Below are positions 8,356 to 17,589 of a DNA stretch of 64,000 bases, one piece after another. Positions within the stretch are counted from its first letter, which is position 1. Every line of letters begins with the position of its first letter. Where the stretch lies: positions 1-64,000 of the forward strand of contig JAQWMR010000004.1 in assembly GCA_029246685.1 (NCBI GenBank), written 5' to 3'. The notes beneath the pieces are model-generated. The model was given only the letters and a program-made list of their open reading frames with translations. It was not told the DNA's origin and did no database searches. A program made the translations under genes and the position numbers. The DNA is from Acidimicrobiales bacterium (GTDB lineage Bacteria; Actinomycetota; Acidimicrobiia; Acidimicrobiales; Aldehydirespiratoraceae).

Positions 8356-9810
8356 ATGGCGCCTGAACACAAGCCCAGTTTCGCGATCATCGGCGGGGGC
8401 ATGGCGGGAATCCTCGCGGCGGTCAAGATCCGCGAGGCCGGCTACGACTTCACGATCTTCGAGAAGGCGGATTCGTTCGGCGGCACCTGGCGCGAGAACA
8501 CCTATCCGGGTGTCGCGTGTGACGTGCCCTCGCACCTCTACTCCTACTCATTCGCGCTGAACCCCGACTGGAAGTACCTCTCCGCCTCGGGGTCCGACAT
8601 CCTCGACTACTTCCGAGGTGTGGCCGAGCACTACGAGCTCGCGGCGTCGACCCGGTTCGGACAGCCCGTCACCCGGTGCGAATGGATCGGTGACCGGTGG
8701 GAGGTCGAGGATGGGGCCGGTCATGTCGGTCAGTTCGACTGGGTCGTCGCGGCGACCGGCATCCTCCACCATCCGAAGATGCCCGACATCGAAGGGCTCG
8801 ACGACTTCGCGGGCTCGTCGTTCCACACGGCCCGGTGGGACCACTCCGTCGAACTCGACGGGAAGCGAATCGGCGTGATCGGCACCGGCTCGAGCGGCGT
8901 GCAAGTTACTGGCGAGCTCGCCCCGCGCGCCGGCAGCTTCACCCTTTTCCAGCGCACGCCGCAATGGGTGCTGCCCGTCCCTCAGATCGAGTACACCGAG
9001 GAGGAACGGGCTGACTTCCGCGCCCATCCCGAGAAGCTAGAGCAACTGCACGACGAGATGGACCGCGAGTTCCACTCGTGGTTCGGCGAAGAGGTTCTGA
9101 ACCCGGAGTCCGAGGTCTTCGCGGGGATGGGCGACGCGTGCACCAATAAGCTCGACAGCGACATCGAGGATCCCGTTCTGCGGGAGAAGCTCCGGCCCGA
9201 CTACAAGCTTGCGTGTAAGCGCCTTGTCATCTCGCACAACTTCTACGACTCGATCCAGGCCCCGCAGGCCAAGTTGGTAACGGACTCGATCGTTCGTATC
9301 GAGGAGAAGGGCGTGCGCACGGCCGATGGCCAGCTACACGAACTCGACGTCCTCGTTCTTGCGACCGGGTTCCACGTCGACGCCTTCGTTCGTCCGATGA
9401 ACGTGATCGGGCAGGATGGGGTCGAGCTCGATGAGCTGTGGAGCGAGCGCCCGTCGGCGTACTTGTCGGTCACCCTGCCCGGGTTCCCGAACTTCTTCTT
9501 CCTGAACGGGCCGGGCAGTCCGGTCGGCAACTTCTCATTGATCCTCACCGCCGAGTGGGAGTGTCAGTACATGCTCCGTCTCGTCGAGGAGCTCAGCGAG
9601 GCCGGCCATCGCTGGGCGTGCCCCAGTGAGCAAGCCGCTACGCAGTTCGAGGCCGAGCGGGTCGAAGCCGGCAAGGACACCATCTGGACCACCGGCTGCA
9701 AGAGTTGGTACCTCGACGACCGAGGTGTGCCGATTCTGTGGACGTTCCCGTTCGAGCGATTCCGCGAAGAGATGACCGGCCCGAAGATGCAGGACTACGC
9801 AGTCGGGTAG
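8356..9810 (+). CDS. Baeyer-Villiger-type flavin monooxygenase 1
   Basis: A 484-residue NAD(P)H- and FAD-dependent monooxygenase. FAD-binding IIGGGMAGIL is at residues 11-20, FGGTWRENTYPGVACDVPSH follows, the BVMO fingerprint FAGSSFHTARWDH is near residue 151, and the NADPH-binding site is VIGTGSSGVQV. BVMOs insert oxygen next to a ketone to form an ester or lactone. This short form resembles the group that includes steroid and small cyclic-ketone oxygenases; the substrate is unknown. First gene of the rightward operon 8356-14961 behind operator D, followed after 13 bases by a sulfotransferase. Confidence 0.88.
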   Translation: MAPEHKPSFAIIGGGMAGILAAVKIREAGYDFTIFEKADSFGGTWRENTYPGVACDVPSHLYSYSFALNPDWKYLSASGSDILDYFRGVAEHYELAASTRFGQPVTRCEWIGDRWEVEDGAGHVGQFDWVVAATGILHHPKMPDIEGLDDFAGSSFHTARWDHSVELDGKRIGVIGTGSSGVQVTGELAPRAGSFTLFQRTPQWVLPVPQIEYTEEERADFRAHPEKLEQLHDEMDREFHSWFGEEVLNPESEVFAGMGDACTNKLDSDIEDPVLREKLRPDYKLACKRLVISHNFYDSIQAPQAKLVTDSIVRIEEKGVRTADGQLHELDVLVLATGFHVDAFVRPMNVIGQDGVELDELWSERPSAYLSVTLPGFPNFFFLNGPGSPVGNFSLILTAEWECQYMLRLVEELSEAGHRWACPSEQAATQFEAERVEAGKDTIWTTGCKSWYLDDRGVPILWTFPFERFREEMTGPKMQDYAVG

Positions 9811-9823
9811 AGGGGGTACACAA

Positions 9824-11074
9824 GTGGGGGACAGCGAGATCGCAGCGATGGCCTCGATGGCCGAGCGCTACACCCGGCCGGACTGGGTGCGGCGGATCAA
9901 CGCGATGGGTGACTCGGTTGGCGGTGCGCGACACATCGTCCCGCTCGACGCGGGTGAGATCCTCGCGTCGGCGACAAGCGCTCTCGGCGGACCCTTCGGC
10001 GACTTCGATCAACCGGGGTGGGAGTCAGCTTTCGAAGAACTGGTTGCCGTTCTCGATGTCGCGCCGATGAATGTTCTCGGCCGACTCATGACCCGCCAGG
10101 AGTTGACCCGTTGTCTGCGAACGCGGTTACTCCTGTCGCAGCACTGGGCGGCCAACCCTTCGCTCGCCGGGCAGCAGGTCGTTGCGCCGCTGGTCATCAC
10201 CGGCCCGGCTCGGTCGGGCACATCGATCCTGTTTGAATTGCTCTCGCTCGACCCTGCGCTCCATGCGCCCCCGACATGGGAGATCATGCACCCGCTGCTG
10301 GCGCCCGACATTGAGCACGATGATCGCCCCGTGTTCGGCCAGTGCGAGTCCGAACTCTGGACCGACATCCAGCCCGAGCTCGCCGCCCTTCACGAGTGGC
10401 GCGCTGACCTCCCGGCCGAGTGCATCACCCTCACCGCTCCAAGTTTCGTCTCGCCTCACTGGGGGATGATCTGTGATGGCGGAACCCCTTCTGATGCGGT
10501 CGAGAACTATGCGTTCCACAAGCGGGTGCTGCAGACGATGCAGGCCGATGAGCCAGATCGTACGTGGCTGCTGAAGACGCCGGCGCACCTGATGACGATC
10601 GATCTGCTCTTCGCGACGTATCCAGACGCGTGGGTCGTGCAAACCCACCGCGACCCGGCGAAGACGATGCCGTCGACCGTGTCGATGACTGCCGGCGTCA
10701 AGTGGATGCGAGGCGACGAGGTCGACCTGCGTTCTCTCGCCGCCCAGATCAGGATGGGGTTCGCCTGGGCGCTCACGTCAGTTGCGGACCGCAGGGCCAC
10801 GGGTGATCTTCCAGAGCGGTTCGTGGATGTGCGCTTCCGGTCGCTGGTTGATGACCCGGTCGAGGCGGTCCGACGCGCCTACGGCGTGATGGAGCGGGAT
10901 TTCACCGCCGACTTCGCGCACAGCATCGAGCGCTACATGCGCGAGAAGCCGCAAGGGAAGTTCGGGCACCATCGCTACACACCCGAAGCGTGGGGCTATA
11001 CGGCAGCCGAGCTCCGAGAAGACCTCGCGTCGTACATCGACGCCTTCTCGATCGAATTGGAAGACCACGTATGA
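9824..11074 (+). CDS. sulfotransferase-family protein 2
   Basis: A 416-residue sulfotransferase-fold protein starting at GTG 9824 behind a purine-rich AGAGGGGGT. The PAPS loop VITGPARSGTSILFELL is near residues 124-140 and the 3'-phosphate motif HRDPAKTMPSTVSM lies downstream, with LLKTPAHL between them. It shares layout with the protein at 3851 (LLKTP/LKTPQHL, RDP motif). Its stop overlaps the start of the DUF1214 gene (ATGA). A sulfotransferase next to a DUF1214 gene is thus seen twice in this island. Acceptor unknown. Confidence 0.8.
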   Translation: MGDSEIAAMASMAERYTRPDWVRRINAMGDSVGGARHIVPLDAGEILASATSALGGPFGDFDQPGWESAFEELVAVLDVAPMNVLGRLMTRQELTRCLRTRLLLSQHWAANPSLAGQQVVAPLVITGPARSGTSILFELLSLDPALHAPPTWEIMHPLLAPDIEHDDRPVFGQCESELWTDIQPELAALHEWRADLPAECITLTAPSFVSPHWGMICDGGTPSDAVENYAFHKRVLQTMQADEPDRTWLLKTPAHLMTIDLLFATYPDAWVVQTHRDPAKTMPSTVSMTAGVKWMRGDEVDLRSLAAQIRMGFAWALTSVADRRATGDLPERFVDVRFRSLVDDPVEAVRRAYGVMERDFTADFAHSIERYMREKPQGKFGHHRYTPEAWGYTAAELREDLASYIDAFSIELEDHV

Positions 11075-12219
11075 CATCAGATCTCGCTCCCCAGGCCCGA
11101 GCCGCCTACGACGACCTCATCGAGACGCTCACCACGATTCGCGACGACTACCTCGGGTCTGAACGGCGCTTCGATGACCCGCTCGATGTCGTGGAGGGCT
11201 ACCGCTATGTCGGGCAGATCCTGGGTGTCGCGTCCGAGCTGCTCATCGAGGCGGATCCGGATCATCCCCGTCTCGCCTCGATGGCGTCGCCGGCCCGGAA
11301 ACTCCAGGGCGACAATCCCGACGCGCTCTACCATCACGCCCGCATCAGCGGCGATCGGAGCTATCGGATCTTCGGGTCGATCGGGCAGGCGATCTACACG
11401 TCGTTCACCGTTCATGCTCGTGACGAGAACGGCGCCATTGCGGGCGCAGTGCTGGCCGACGTCAACGACCGTGACTTCGACGTGGATCCGGATGGCCGCT
11501 ATGAGGTCGTGCTGAGCGCGACGGAGGCGGACGGCAACTGGATCGAGCTGGCGCCGGACGCCCATTGCGTCATCGTGCGGAGCTACTTCGAGCTTGAGAC
11601 CTCGGTGCAGAATCAGCCGGCCATCGAGGTCGCCATCGACATCGAGTGTCTCGACGACGTTGGGCCGCCGCCTCCCCTCAGCGACGAGGCGCTGGCGAAT
11701 CGAATGCGCGAAGGGGTAGCGCTGCTTCGCCACAACACCCTGGGCCAGCGGATCCCGGGCGAGGGGCCGACCGGTCCGTTCGCGGCCGAGGGCCCGAACG
11801 ACGTTGCGAAGCCGTTCAGCTTCCGGGCCAGTGGCATGGACGTCCCCGGCGCGGTCGACCTCTTCTATTCGACCGGCCGGTTCGACCTCGCGCCCGACGA
11901 AGCGCTCGTGATGACCGGCCGACTTCCGAAGGGCGATTTCGCCAACGTCATGCTCTGGAACCGCCATATGCAGACACTCGAGTACCGCAACCGCTCATCG
12001 TCGCTCAACGGCGCGCAGATGAAACTTGACGAAGATCGACGGTTTCGCATCGTCATCTCCCAGCAAGACCCTGGCGTCCCCAACTGGCTGGACACGGCGG
12101 GGCACAGGACCGGCACGATCTTCTGGCGCTTCCTGCTGCCAGAAGAAGACCCGGAGAAGCCCGTTTGTGAAGTCGTTCCACTCGCCGACATCAGGGAGTC
12201 AGCAGCCAATGCATCCTGA
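11071..12219 (+). CDS. DUF1214 family protein 3
   Basis: A 382-residue DUF1214 protein. I place the start at ATG 11071 because it overlaps the sulfotransferase stop as ATGA. NPDALYHHARISGDRSYRIFG lies near residue 80; the C-terminal block ends IVISQQDPGVPNWLDTAGHRTGTIFWR, almost the same sentence as in the protein at 1366 (VISIDDPGVPNWLDTAGQPMGTI). Biochemical role unknown. Its gene overlaps the next one by 11 bases, so production is likely coupled to the sulfotransferase upstream and the lipocalin-like protein downstream. Confidence 0.75.
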   Translation: MTSDLAPQARAAYDDLIETLTTIRDDYLGSERRFDDPLDVVEGYRYVGQILGVASELLIEADPDHPRLASMASPARKLQGDNPDALYHHARISGDRSYRIFGSIGQAIYTSFTVHARDENGAIAGAVLADVNDRDFDVDPDGRYEVVLSATEADGNWIELAPDAHCVIVRSYFELETSVQNQPAIEVAIDIECLDDVGPPPPLSDEALANRMREGVALLRHNTLGQRIPGEGPTGPFAAEGPNDVAKPFSFRASGMDVPGAVDLFYSTGRFDLAPDEALVMTGRLPKGDFANVMLWNRHMQTLEYRNRSSSLNGAQMKLDEDRRFRIVISQQDPGVPNWLDTAGHRTGTIFWRFLLPEEDPEKPVCEVVPLADIRESAANAS

Positions 12220-13162
12220 CGATCAGTTCCACCCGCCGACCGACGCCGACGACCCATTCTGGACCGAGACGTGTTGGTTCACGTTTACAGTGCCAGAGCG
12301 GCGGCTCTCCGGGCAGGTGTATCCCTTTATGCGCCCGAACCAGAACGTGACCACGCTCGGCGTGTTCATCTGGGATGACGAGCACGGAGGCGACCTCCTC
12401 CACTGCCGCTACGCGAAGAATTTGGTCCACGTCCCGCTGCCAGCCGACTCGGAGCTCACGGATCTGCAGCTCGAAGGCGGATTGCACATCCGCTGCCTGG
12501 AGCCGCTGTCTCGCTACGCCGTGCACTACCTCGACGCTGATGACGGGCGGCTCGAGCTCGATCTTGAGTTCACCGGCATCGCGCCTCCCAACCACATGGG
12601 CGGGGCACATCTCGATCAGCCCGGTCGCTACACCGGCACGATCCGGCTGGACGACGAGACCATCGAGGTCGACTCCTACGGTTTCCGCGATCGCTCCTGG
12701 ATGTCGCGCTCGCAGATCGGTCCGACGATCGGTGCGTCTCCTGCCCCGAAGGGCGGCTACTCCTACGCGACCGCGTCGGAGTCCGACGCCTTTCACGTCA
12801 TCTCCATGGCGCTCGACGGCACCACCGATCTTCCGCTCCACGGCTATCTCATCCGCGATGGCGTGTACTCGAAGCTCGCGATGCTCGAAGGGAAACGAAC
12901 GGTTCTTGAGCGCGCCGACGGTGACGCCCCGACACGAGTGCGGATCGAGGCAAAGGACGAGCTGGGCCGTGAGCTCGTGGCCGAGGGCCGCTGCCTCAAC
13001 AAGATCGGCTTCTACCTGAACGCCAACCTCTTCACCTGGAACTGCCTCACCGAATGGGAGTGGGGCGACGGGATCGTCGGGTATGGCGAAGACCACGACA
13101 ACTGGAGCGCCTCCGCGGCGACCCGATTCTTCCGCGAACTGCGCGAGGGAGATGCATCATGA
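12209..13162 (+). CDS. CrtC/AttH-type lipocalin-like protein (DUF7064/7065-type)
   Basis: A 317-residue beta-rich protein. The conserved block IAPPNHMGGAHLDQPGRYTGTIRL followed by SYGFRDRSW is typical of a family related to hydroxyneurosporene synthase (CrtC) and AttH-like lipocalin folds. CrtC hydrates isoprenoid double bonds, but most members are uncharacterised, so hydration of an isoprenoid or terpenoid substrate is only a possibility. The start at 12209 overlaps the DUF1214 stop and the stop overlaps the BVMO start (ATGA). The family name is tentative. Confidence 0.6.
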   Translation: MHPDDQFHPPTDADDPFWTETCWFTFTVPERRLSGQVYPFMRPNQNVTTLGVFIWDDEHGGDLLHCRYAKNLVHVPLPADSELTDLQLEGGLHIRCLEPLSRYAVHYLDADDGRLELDLEFTGIAPPNHMGGAHLDQPGRYTGTIRLDDETIEVDSYGFRDRSWMSRSQIGPTIGASPAPKGGYSYATASESDAFHVISMALDGTTDLPLHGYLIRDGVYSKLAMLEGKRTVLERADGDAPTRVRIEAKDELGRELVAEGRCLNKIGFYLNANLFTWNCLTEWEWGDGIVGYGEDHDNWSASAATRFFRELREGDAS

Positions 13163-14961
13163 GCACGACTGCCGAAACCGAACTGCCGGATCTCGACGCG
13201 ATCCGGGCGCGCTACGCGGCAGAGCGTGACAAGCGGCTCCGCGCCGACGGTCCCGAGCAGTACATCCAGGTGAAGGACGACCACGTCCACTTCCAGGACG
13301 ACCCATGGTCCGACGACGCCAACCAGCGCGAGCCGCTCACCGATGAGGTCGAGGTCCTCGTTGTCGGAGCAGGCTTCGGCGGGCTCGTCGCCGGCGCGCG
13401 GCTCCGACAGCAGGGCGTCGATTCGATTCGATTTGTCGACCCCGCGGCCGACTTCGGCGGCACGTGGTACTGGAATCGCTACCCGGGCATCGCCTGCGAT
13501 GTCGAGTCCTACATCTACCTCCCGCTGCTGGAGGAGGTCGGCTACGTCCCGAAGAACAAATACGCGTATGGCTCGGAGATCCGCGAGCACTGCATGGCGA
13601 TCGCCGAGACGTTCGACCTCTATCGCGACACCTGTTTCGGTACTCGTGCGACCGAGCTTCGTTGGGACGACGAGATCTCCCGTTGGCGGGTCCGCACCGA
13701 CCGAGGCGACGACATGCGGGCGAAGTTCATCTGCCTCGCGCTGGGCCAGCTCAGTAAACCCAAGCTGCCTGGGCTGGAGGGCATCGAGGAGTTCGCCGGC
13801 CACTCGTTCCATACAAGTCGCTGGGACTACGACTACACGGGCGGCGACGCCGACGGCGGTCTGACGGGACTCGCAGGCAAGCGAGTGGGCGTGATCGGCA
13901 CCGGCGCCAGTGCGGTGCAGGTCGTACCGCATGTCGCCGAGTCGGCCGAGCATCTCTACGTCTTCCAACGCACGCCATCGATCATCGATGTCAAGGACAA
14001 CCCTCCGACCGACCCGGACTGGGCCGCCTCCCTGCAGTCGGGATGGCACAAGCACCGGCGCGACAACTTCAACGCGCTGGTCTCCGGTGTCCCGCAAGAA
14101 GAGGATCTGGTCGACGACGGTTGGACCGACATGATCGGCAACCTCATGAAGCGAATCCAGTCGGGCAAGGCGCAGGACTTCTCCCCTGAGGGCATCCAGG
14201 AGATGCTGGAGCTGGCGGACCTACAGAAGATGGAATCGATTCGTGGACGAGTCGACGAGTTCGTGGACGACCCCGAAACGGCCGAGGCGCTGAAGCCCTA
14301 CTACCGACAGTTCTGCAAGCGCCCGTGCATCCACGAGGACTACCTGCCGACGTTCAACCGTGACAACGTGACGCTGGTCGACACCGACGGCCAGGGCGTC
14401 GACCGGGTTACCTCCAAGGGCCTGGTGGTCGATGGCGAGGAGTACGAACTCGACCTCATCATCTACGCAAGTGGTTTCGAGGTCGGGACGCCGCTTGAGC
14501 GCCGGTCGGGCTTCGACATGATCGGGCGTACCGGCAAGACGCTCACCCAGACCTGGACCGATGGACTGCGCTCCCTCCACGGCATGCACATGCACGGCTT
14601 CCCGAACACATTCTTGATGTCGATCGGGCAGGCCGCAAACGTTGTGAACTACACCCACCTGCTTGACGAGCAGGCGACGCATCTGTCATACATCGTCGCC
14701 CGTGCCCGCGAGGACGGACTCGAGACGGTTGAGGTAACGGCCGACGCGGAAGCGTCCTGGGTTGAGCAGTGCATCGAAAAGGTCCGCGAACGGGGAGGGG
14801 CATTCTTCACCGATTGCACACCCGGCTACTACAACAACGAAGGACTGCCCCGGAGTTCGGGAAGCGGCCCGTACGGCGTCGGGCCCGGCGTGATGGAATT
14901 CCTCGACCTGCTCGAAGCGTGGCGCGAGAGCGGGGATCTCGAAGGATTGCGCACAACCTGA
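13159..14961 (+). CDS. Baeyer-Villiger-type flavin monooxygenase 2 (long form)
   Basis: A 600-residue BVMO with an extra N-terminal helical region. The FAD motif VVGAGFGGLVAG is followed by FGGTWYWNRYPGIACDVESY, the fingerprint FAGHSFHTSRWDY and the NADPH motif VIGTGASAVQV. The length and WYWNRYPG context match the cyclopentadecanone/phenylacetone monooxygenase-like group acting on bulky or cyclic ketones. A paralogue at 30127, outside the tRNA repeats, shares long stretches (YVPKNKYAYG/YIPKNRYAFG, RWRVRTDRGD, VFQRTPS). Last gene of the rightward operon. Two BVMOs of different type in one operon suggests two successive ketone steps (inference). Confidence 0.9.
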   Translation: MSTTAETELPDLDAIRARYAAERDKRLRADGPEQYIQVKDDHVHFQDDPWSDDANQREPLTDEVEVLVVGAGFGGLVAGARLRQQGVDSIRFVDPAADFGGTWYWNRYPGIACDVESYIYLPLLEEVGYVPKNKYAYGSEIREHCMAIAETFDLYRDTCFGTRATELRWDDEISRWRVRTDRGDDMRAKFICLALGQLSKPKLPGLEGIEEFAGHSFHTSRWDYDYTGGDADGGLTGLAGKRVGVIGTGASAVQVVPHVAESAEHLYVFQRTPSIIDVKDNPPTDPDWAASLQSGWHKHRRDNFNALVSGVPQEEDLVDDGWTDMIGNLMKRIQSGKAQDFSPEGIQEMLELADLQKMESIRGRVDEFVDDPETAEALKPYYRQFCKRPCIHEDYLPTFNRDNVTLVDTDGQGVDRVTSKGLVVDGEEYELDLIIYASGFEVGTPLERRSGFDMIGRTGKTLTQTWTDGLRSLHGMHMHGFPNTFLMSIGQAANVVNYTHLLDEQATHLSYIVARAREDGLETVEVTADAEASWVEQCIEKVRERGGAFFTDCTPGYYNNEGLPRSSGSGPYGVGPGVMEFLDLLEAWRESGDLEGLRTT

Positions 14962-14966
14962 TCGTG

Positions 14967-14986
14967 TTAATGTTGACATCTCACTA
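14967..14986 (+). promoter_or_regulatory. island operator E
   Basis: TTAATGTTGACATCTCACTA, about 11 of 14 conserved positions relative to operator A. It lies between the BVMO stop and the NTF2-like gene, 39 bases before its ATG, and marks a separate promoter. Confidence 0.5.
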
Positions 14987-15025
14987 CGAGCCGCGAGAGG
15001 ATTGGACACAACCGGGGGAGGGGCC

Positions 15026-15406
15026 ATGACTGAAGAGTCGAACGAAGTCGCCGACATAGCGGATCGTTACTTCGCCGCCCACGCAGCGGCAGACGAGAAT
15101 GCGATGCGGGCGCTGTTGGCTGACGACTTCAGTGGTCGGACCACCGCCATGGGCGGGATGGACCTCAGCGCGGACATCCTCGTCATGGGCGCCAAGTGGG
15201 AGGCCGAGTCGCTCGACATTCGCCTCGAAGACATTCGCCGAAACTACTGGGCGACAGGGTTCGTTCAGCAGTGTGCGATCCGGGGAACGGCGCCAAGCGG
15301 CGACGAGATCGACATCGCGACCTGCATGGTCGCTGAGGTGATCGACGGGCAATTCACCCGAATGGACGAATACGTAGCCATGCCGGAGCCGACCAGCGAC
15401 AGCTGA
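15026..15406 (+). CDS. SnoaL/NTF2-like protein
   Basis: A 126-residue cone-fold protein (VADIADRYFAAHAAADENAMRALLADDF ... NYWATGFVQQCAIRGT ... DGQFTRMDEYV), typical of the SnoaL-like/NTF2 superfamily, which includes cyclases, isomerases and small binding proteins. The start at 15026 is preceded by GGGGGAGGGG. First gene of the unit behind operator E. Ketosteroid-isomerase-like or hydratase activity is possible, but the catalytic residues cannot be confirmed by eye. Confidence 0.7.
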   Translation: MTEESNEVADIADRYFAAHAAADENAMRALLADDFSGRTTAMGGMDLSADILVMGAKWEAESLDIRLEDIRRNYWATGFVQQCAIRGTAPSGDEIDIATCMVAEVIDGQFTRMDEYVAMPEPTSDS

Positions 15407-15437
15407 GCGCGAACTGGTATCTGAGAGGGGACGAGTC

Positions 15438-17156
15438 ATGAACGACAACCAAGCCGACGCACCGAGCCTGTTCCGCAGGTTCCGCTCCTACATCGTGATC
15501 GGGGTGGTCGCCATTGTCGCGATCGTGGCCCTCGTCCTGACGAGCGGAGACGGCGATGAAGACCCCGAAACCGTTGACCCGGGCGACGAAACGCCCGTTG
15601 ACACGGAACCAGTCGTCGAGGATCCGGTTGAGGACCCTCCAGTTGACGACCCTCCAGTTGACGACCCGCCGGCTGAGCCGAGCTATCCCGGTATCGGCAC
15701 GGACGCGGCGCTCGAGAACCCGAATTGCGATCCGGAGACCGGTCGGATTCGGGTGATCGGGGACGGTCATCCACCTTGCGTCGTGGAGTGGCCAGCGGGT
15801 GCCGACAATGGCGGCGAGACCTCCATGGGTGTCACCGCCGACTCGATCGTGATGGTCGTCCGGGTTGACCCGGGTCAGACCGACATCATCGATGATGTCG
15901 CTATCACGCCGAAGGCGTGGCGAGACATGGGCGACATCTATAACCAGCACTACGAATTCTGGGGACGCGAGCTCGTGTTCGAGTTCATCGAGTCGAGCGG
16001 CACCGACGAGGTCGCCCAGCGCGCCGACGCCACGCGGGCCGTGAACGAGTACGCGCCGTTCATCGTCCACGACGCCACTACTGATGGCACGGGCCGCGGC
16101 ATCTTCCAGGCGGAGATGGCGGCCCGGGGCGTGATCGTGTGGGCGTCGAACGCGTCGTGGCAGGAGACGCAGGACCAGCCCGGATTCCGGTGGTCGACCA
16201 CCGCTGATGATCGCGTGACCATGCTCCACGTTTCCGAGTACATCGGCAAGCGGGTTGCGGGTCGCGACGTGCAATGGGCCGGCGATGAAAGCCTCAACGG
16301 TCAGGCCCGCCAGATCGGGCTGATTTACACTGACCGCTGGGACATCGGCTTCATCGAGGAGCAGGCCGCGGCGAACGGTTTCGAGATCGTCGAGGCGGTC
16401 AGCTACGACGTGCTCGCCGACAGTACCCAGCGCCAGGAGCGGGCCAACATCATCGCGGCGCGAATGAAGGACGCCGGAGTGACCACTGTGATCGCCGGCA
16501 CCGACAACCTCTTCACCGGAACGATGACCCGCGCCGCGACGGACCAGGAGTGGTTCCCCGAGTGGATCGTCACGGGCTACAGCGGACAAGATGCCGCGTT
16601 CTTCAGTCGCGGCTACGACCAGGATCAGTGGCAGAACGCCTTCGGCCCGGGCCCGATCGGCACGCCGCCGGTAAACTCGGTATCGGCCGCGTCGCGCCTC
16701 TCCGAGTGGCACCACGGACGAGATGTCGCAGGTCTGGTTTCCAACCTCGCCCAGTCGGCGCTGCGGTGGCCGGCCGTCTGCCTGCAGCTCGCCGGCCCTG
16801 ACCTCACCCCCGAGTCGTTCGGCGAAGGATGCTTCGCCATGCCTCCCACCGGTGGCACCTACACCGACAGCATCACAGGCCCCGGGGCGACGTTCGGCGA
16901 TGGTCTCCTGCCGTGGACCGACTACACGGCGCTCGATGACATGGCTGAGAAGTGGTGGGATCCGACCTTCGAGCGGACGAATGCCAATGGCATCACGCAG
17001 GTAGGTGCGTACATGGTGGTCAACGGTGGCGAGCGCTACGCCGTCGGCGAGTGGACGGATGACGACCCCCGAGTGTTCGACCCCGAGGGTGCCATCGACC
17101 GAGTCGAGGATGCCGTGTCGGGCGACCCCGCCTACGAGCACGTCGCCCACGGGTAG
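15438..17156 (+). CDS. membrane-anchored solute-binding protein (branched-chain type)
   Basis: A 572-residue protein: short cytoplasmic N terminus, one transmembrane segment (YIVIGVVAIVAIVALVL, about residues 18-36), an acidic Pro/Asp/Val linker with repeated VDDPP, then a large periplasmic-binding-protein fold of the LivJ/LivK class. There is no lipobox Cys, so it is anchored by the helix. It probably delivers substrate to the fused LivHMFG-type importer at 19310. Its large size and unusual anchor suggest a hydrophobic or bulky ligand, in line with the oxygenases around it (inference). Confidence 0.72.
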   Translation: MNDNQADAPSLFRRFRSYIVIGVVAIVAIVALVLTSGDGDEDPETVDPGDETPVDTEPVVEDPVEDPPVDDPPVDDPPAEPSYPGIGTDAALENPNCDPETGRIRVIGDGHPPCVVEWPAGADNGGETSMGVTADSIVMVVRVDPGQTDIIDDVAITPKAWRDMGDIYNQHYEFWGRELVFEFIESSGTDEVAQRADATRAVNEYAPFIVHDATTDGTGRGIFQAEMAARGVIVWASNASWQETQDQPGFRWSTTADDRVTMLHVSEYIGKRVAGRDVQWAGDESLNGQARQIGLIYTDRWDIGFIEEQAAANGFEIVEAVSYDVLADSTQRQERANIIAARMKDAGVTTVIAGTDNLFTGTMTRAATDQEWFPEWIVTGYSGQDAAFFSRGYDQDQWQNAFGPGPIGTPPVNSVSAASRLSEWHHGRDVAGLVSNLAQSALRWPAVCLQLAGPDLTPESFGEGCFAMPPTGGTYTDSITGPGATFGDGLLPWTDYTALDDMAEKWWDPTFERTNANGITQVGAYMVVNGGERYAVGEWTDDDPRVFDPEGAIDRVEDAVSGDPAYEHVAHG

Positions 17157-17158
17157 CG

Positions 17159-17563
17159 ATGCCTGACTCGATACCGGTTTTCAACACGAAGATCGTCGTC
17201 AACGATGTTGACGCCATGGCGGCGTTCTTCGACGCGGTCTTCGGTCTCTCTTCTGTCAGCCGGAACTCTGGCGGCGAAGGACATCATCAGTTCGACGAAC
17301 TCCTGATCGGAGCGGACGGCACCCGCGGCGGCGGCTTCACCTTGTTGAGCTGGGTGAACCGGCCGACGCCCTCCCCGGACGGTGTGATGCTGATGTTCCT
17401 CGTCCCCGATATCGCGGCGGTGATCGACCGTGCGGTGGCGGCCGGGGGGAGCGCCACCGAGCCACGAAAGGTCGCGCGTGAGGGCCGCCCGAAGATCGAG
17501 ATCAGCTTCGTGTCCACGCCCGAGGGACACGAGTGCGAGTGCGTCCAGGTCGTTGCAAGCTGA
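17159..17563 (+). CDS. VOC family protein
   Basis: A 134-residue glyoxalase-fold protein: TKIVVNDVDAMAAFFDAVFGL at the N terminus, and VMLMFLVPDIAAVIDRAVAAGG followed by EISFVSTPEGHECECVQ at the C terminus, with Glu in the usual final metal-ligand position. It begins two bases after the binding-protein stop. Metal-binding lyase, isomerase or binding role; substrate unknown. Convergent with the PhyH gene 26 bases downstream. Confidence 0.75.
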   Translation: MPDSIPVFNTKIVVNDVDAMAAFFDAVFGLSSVSRNSGGEGHHQFDELLIGADGTRGGGFTLLSWVNRPTPSPDGVMLMFLVPDIAAVIDRAVAAGGSATEPRKVAREGRPKIEISFVSTPEGHECECVQVVAS

Positions 17564-17589
17564 GGGAGTTCGTGACGCGCGCTGCGGTT

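Noticed and set aside
15634..15672. Short tandem repeats in DNA
   Set aside because: They encode the VDDPP linker of the binding protein and are ordinary low-complexity coding sequence, not a CRISPR or regulatory repeat.
15354..17150. A 598-codon minus-strand frame opposite the binding-protein gene
   Set aside because: Low-complexity Arg/Val/Asp composition with no motif. The plus strand has a clear membrane anchor and binding-protein fold.
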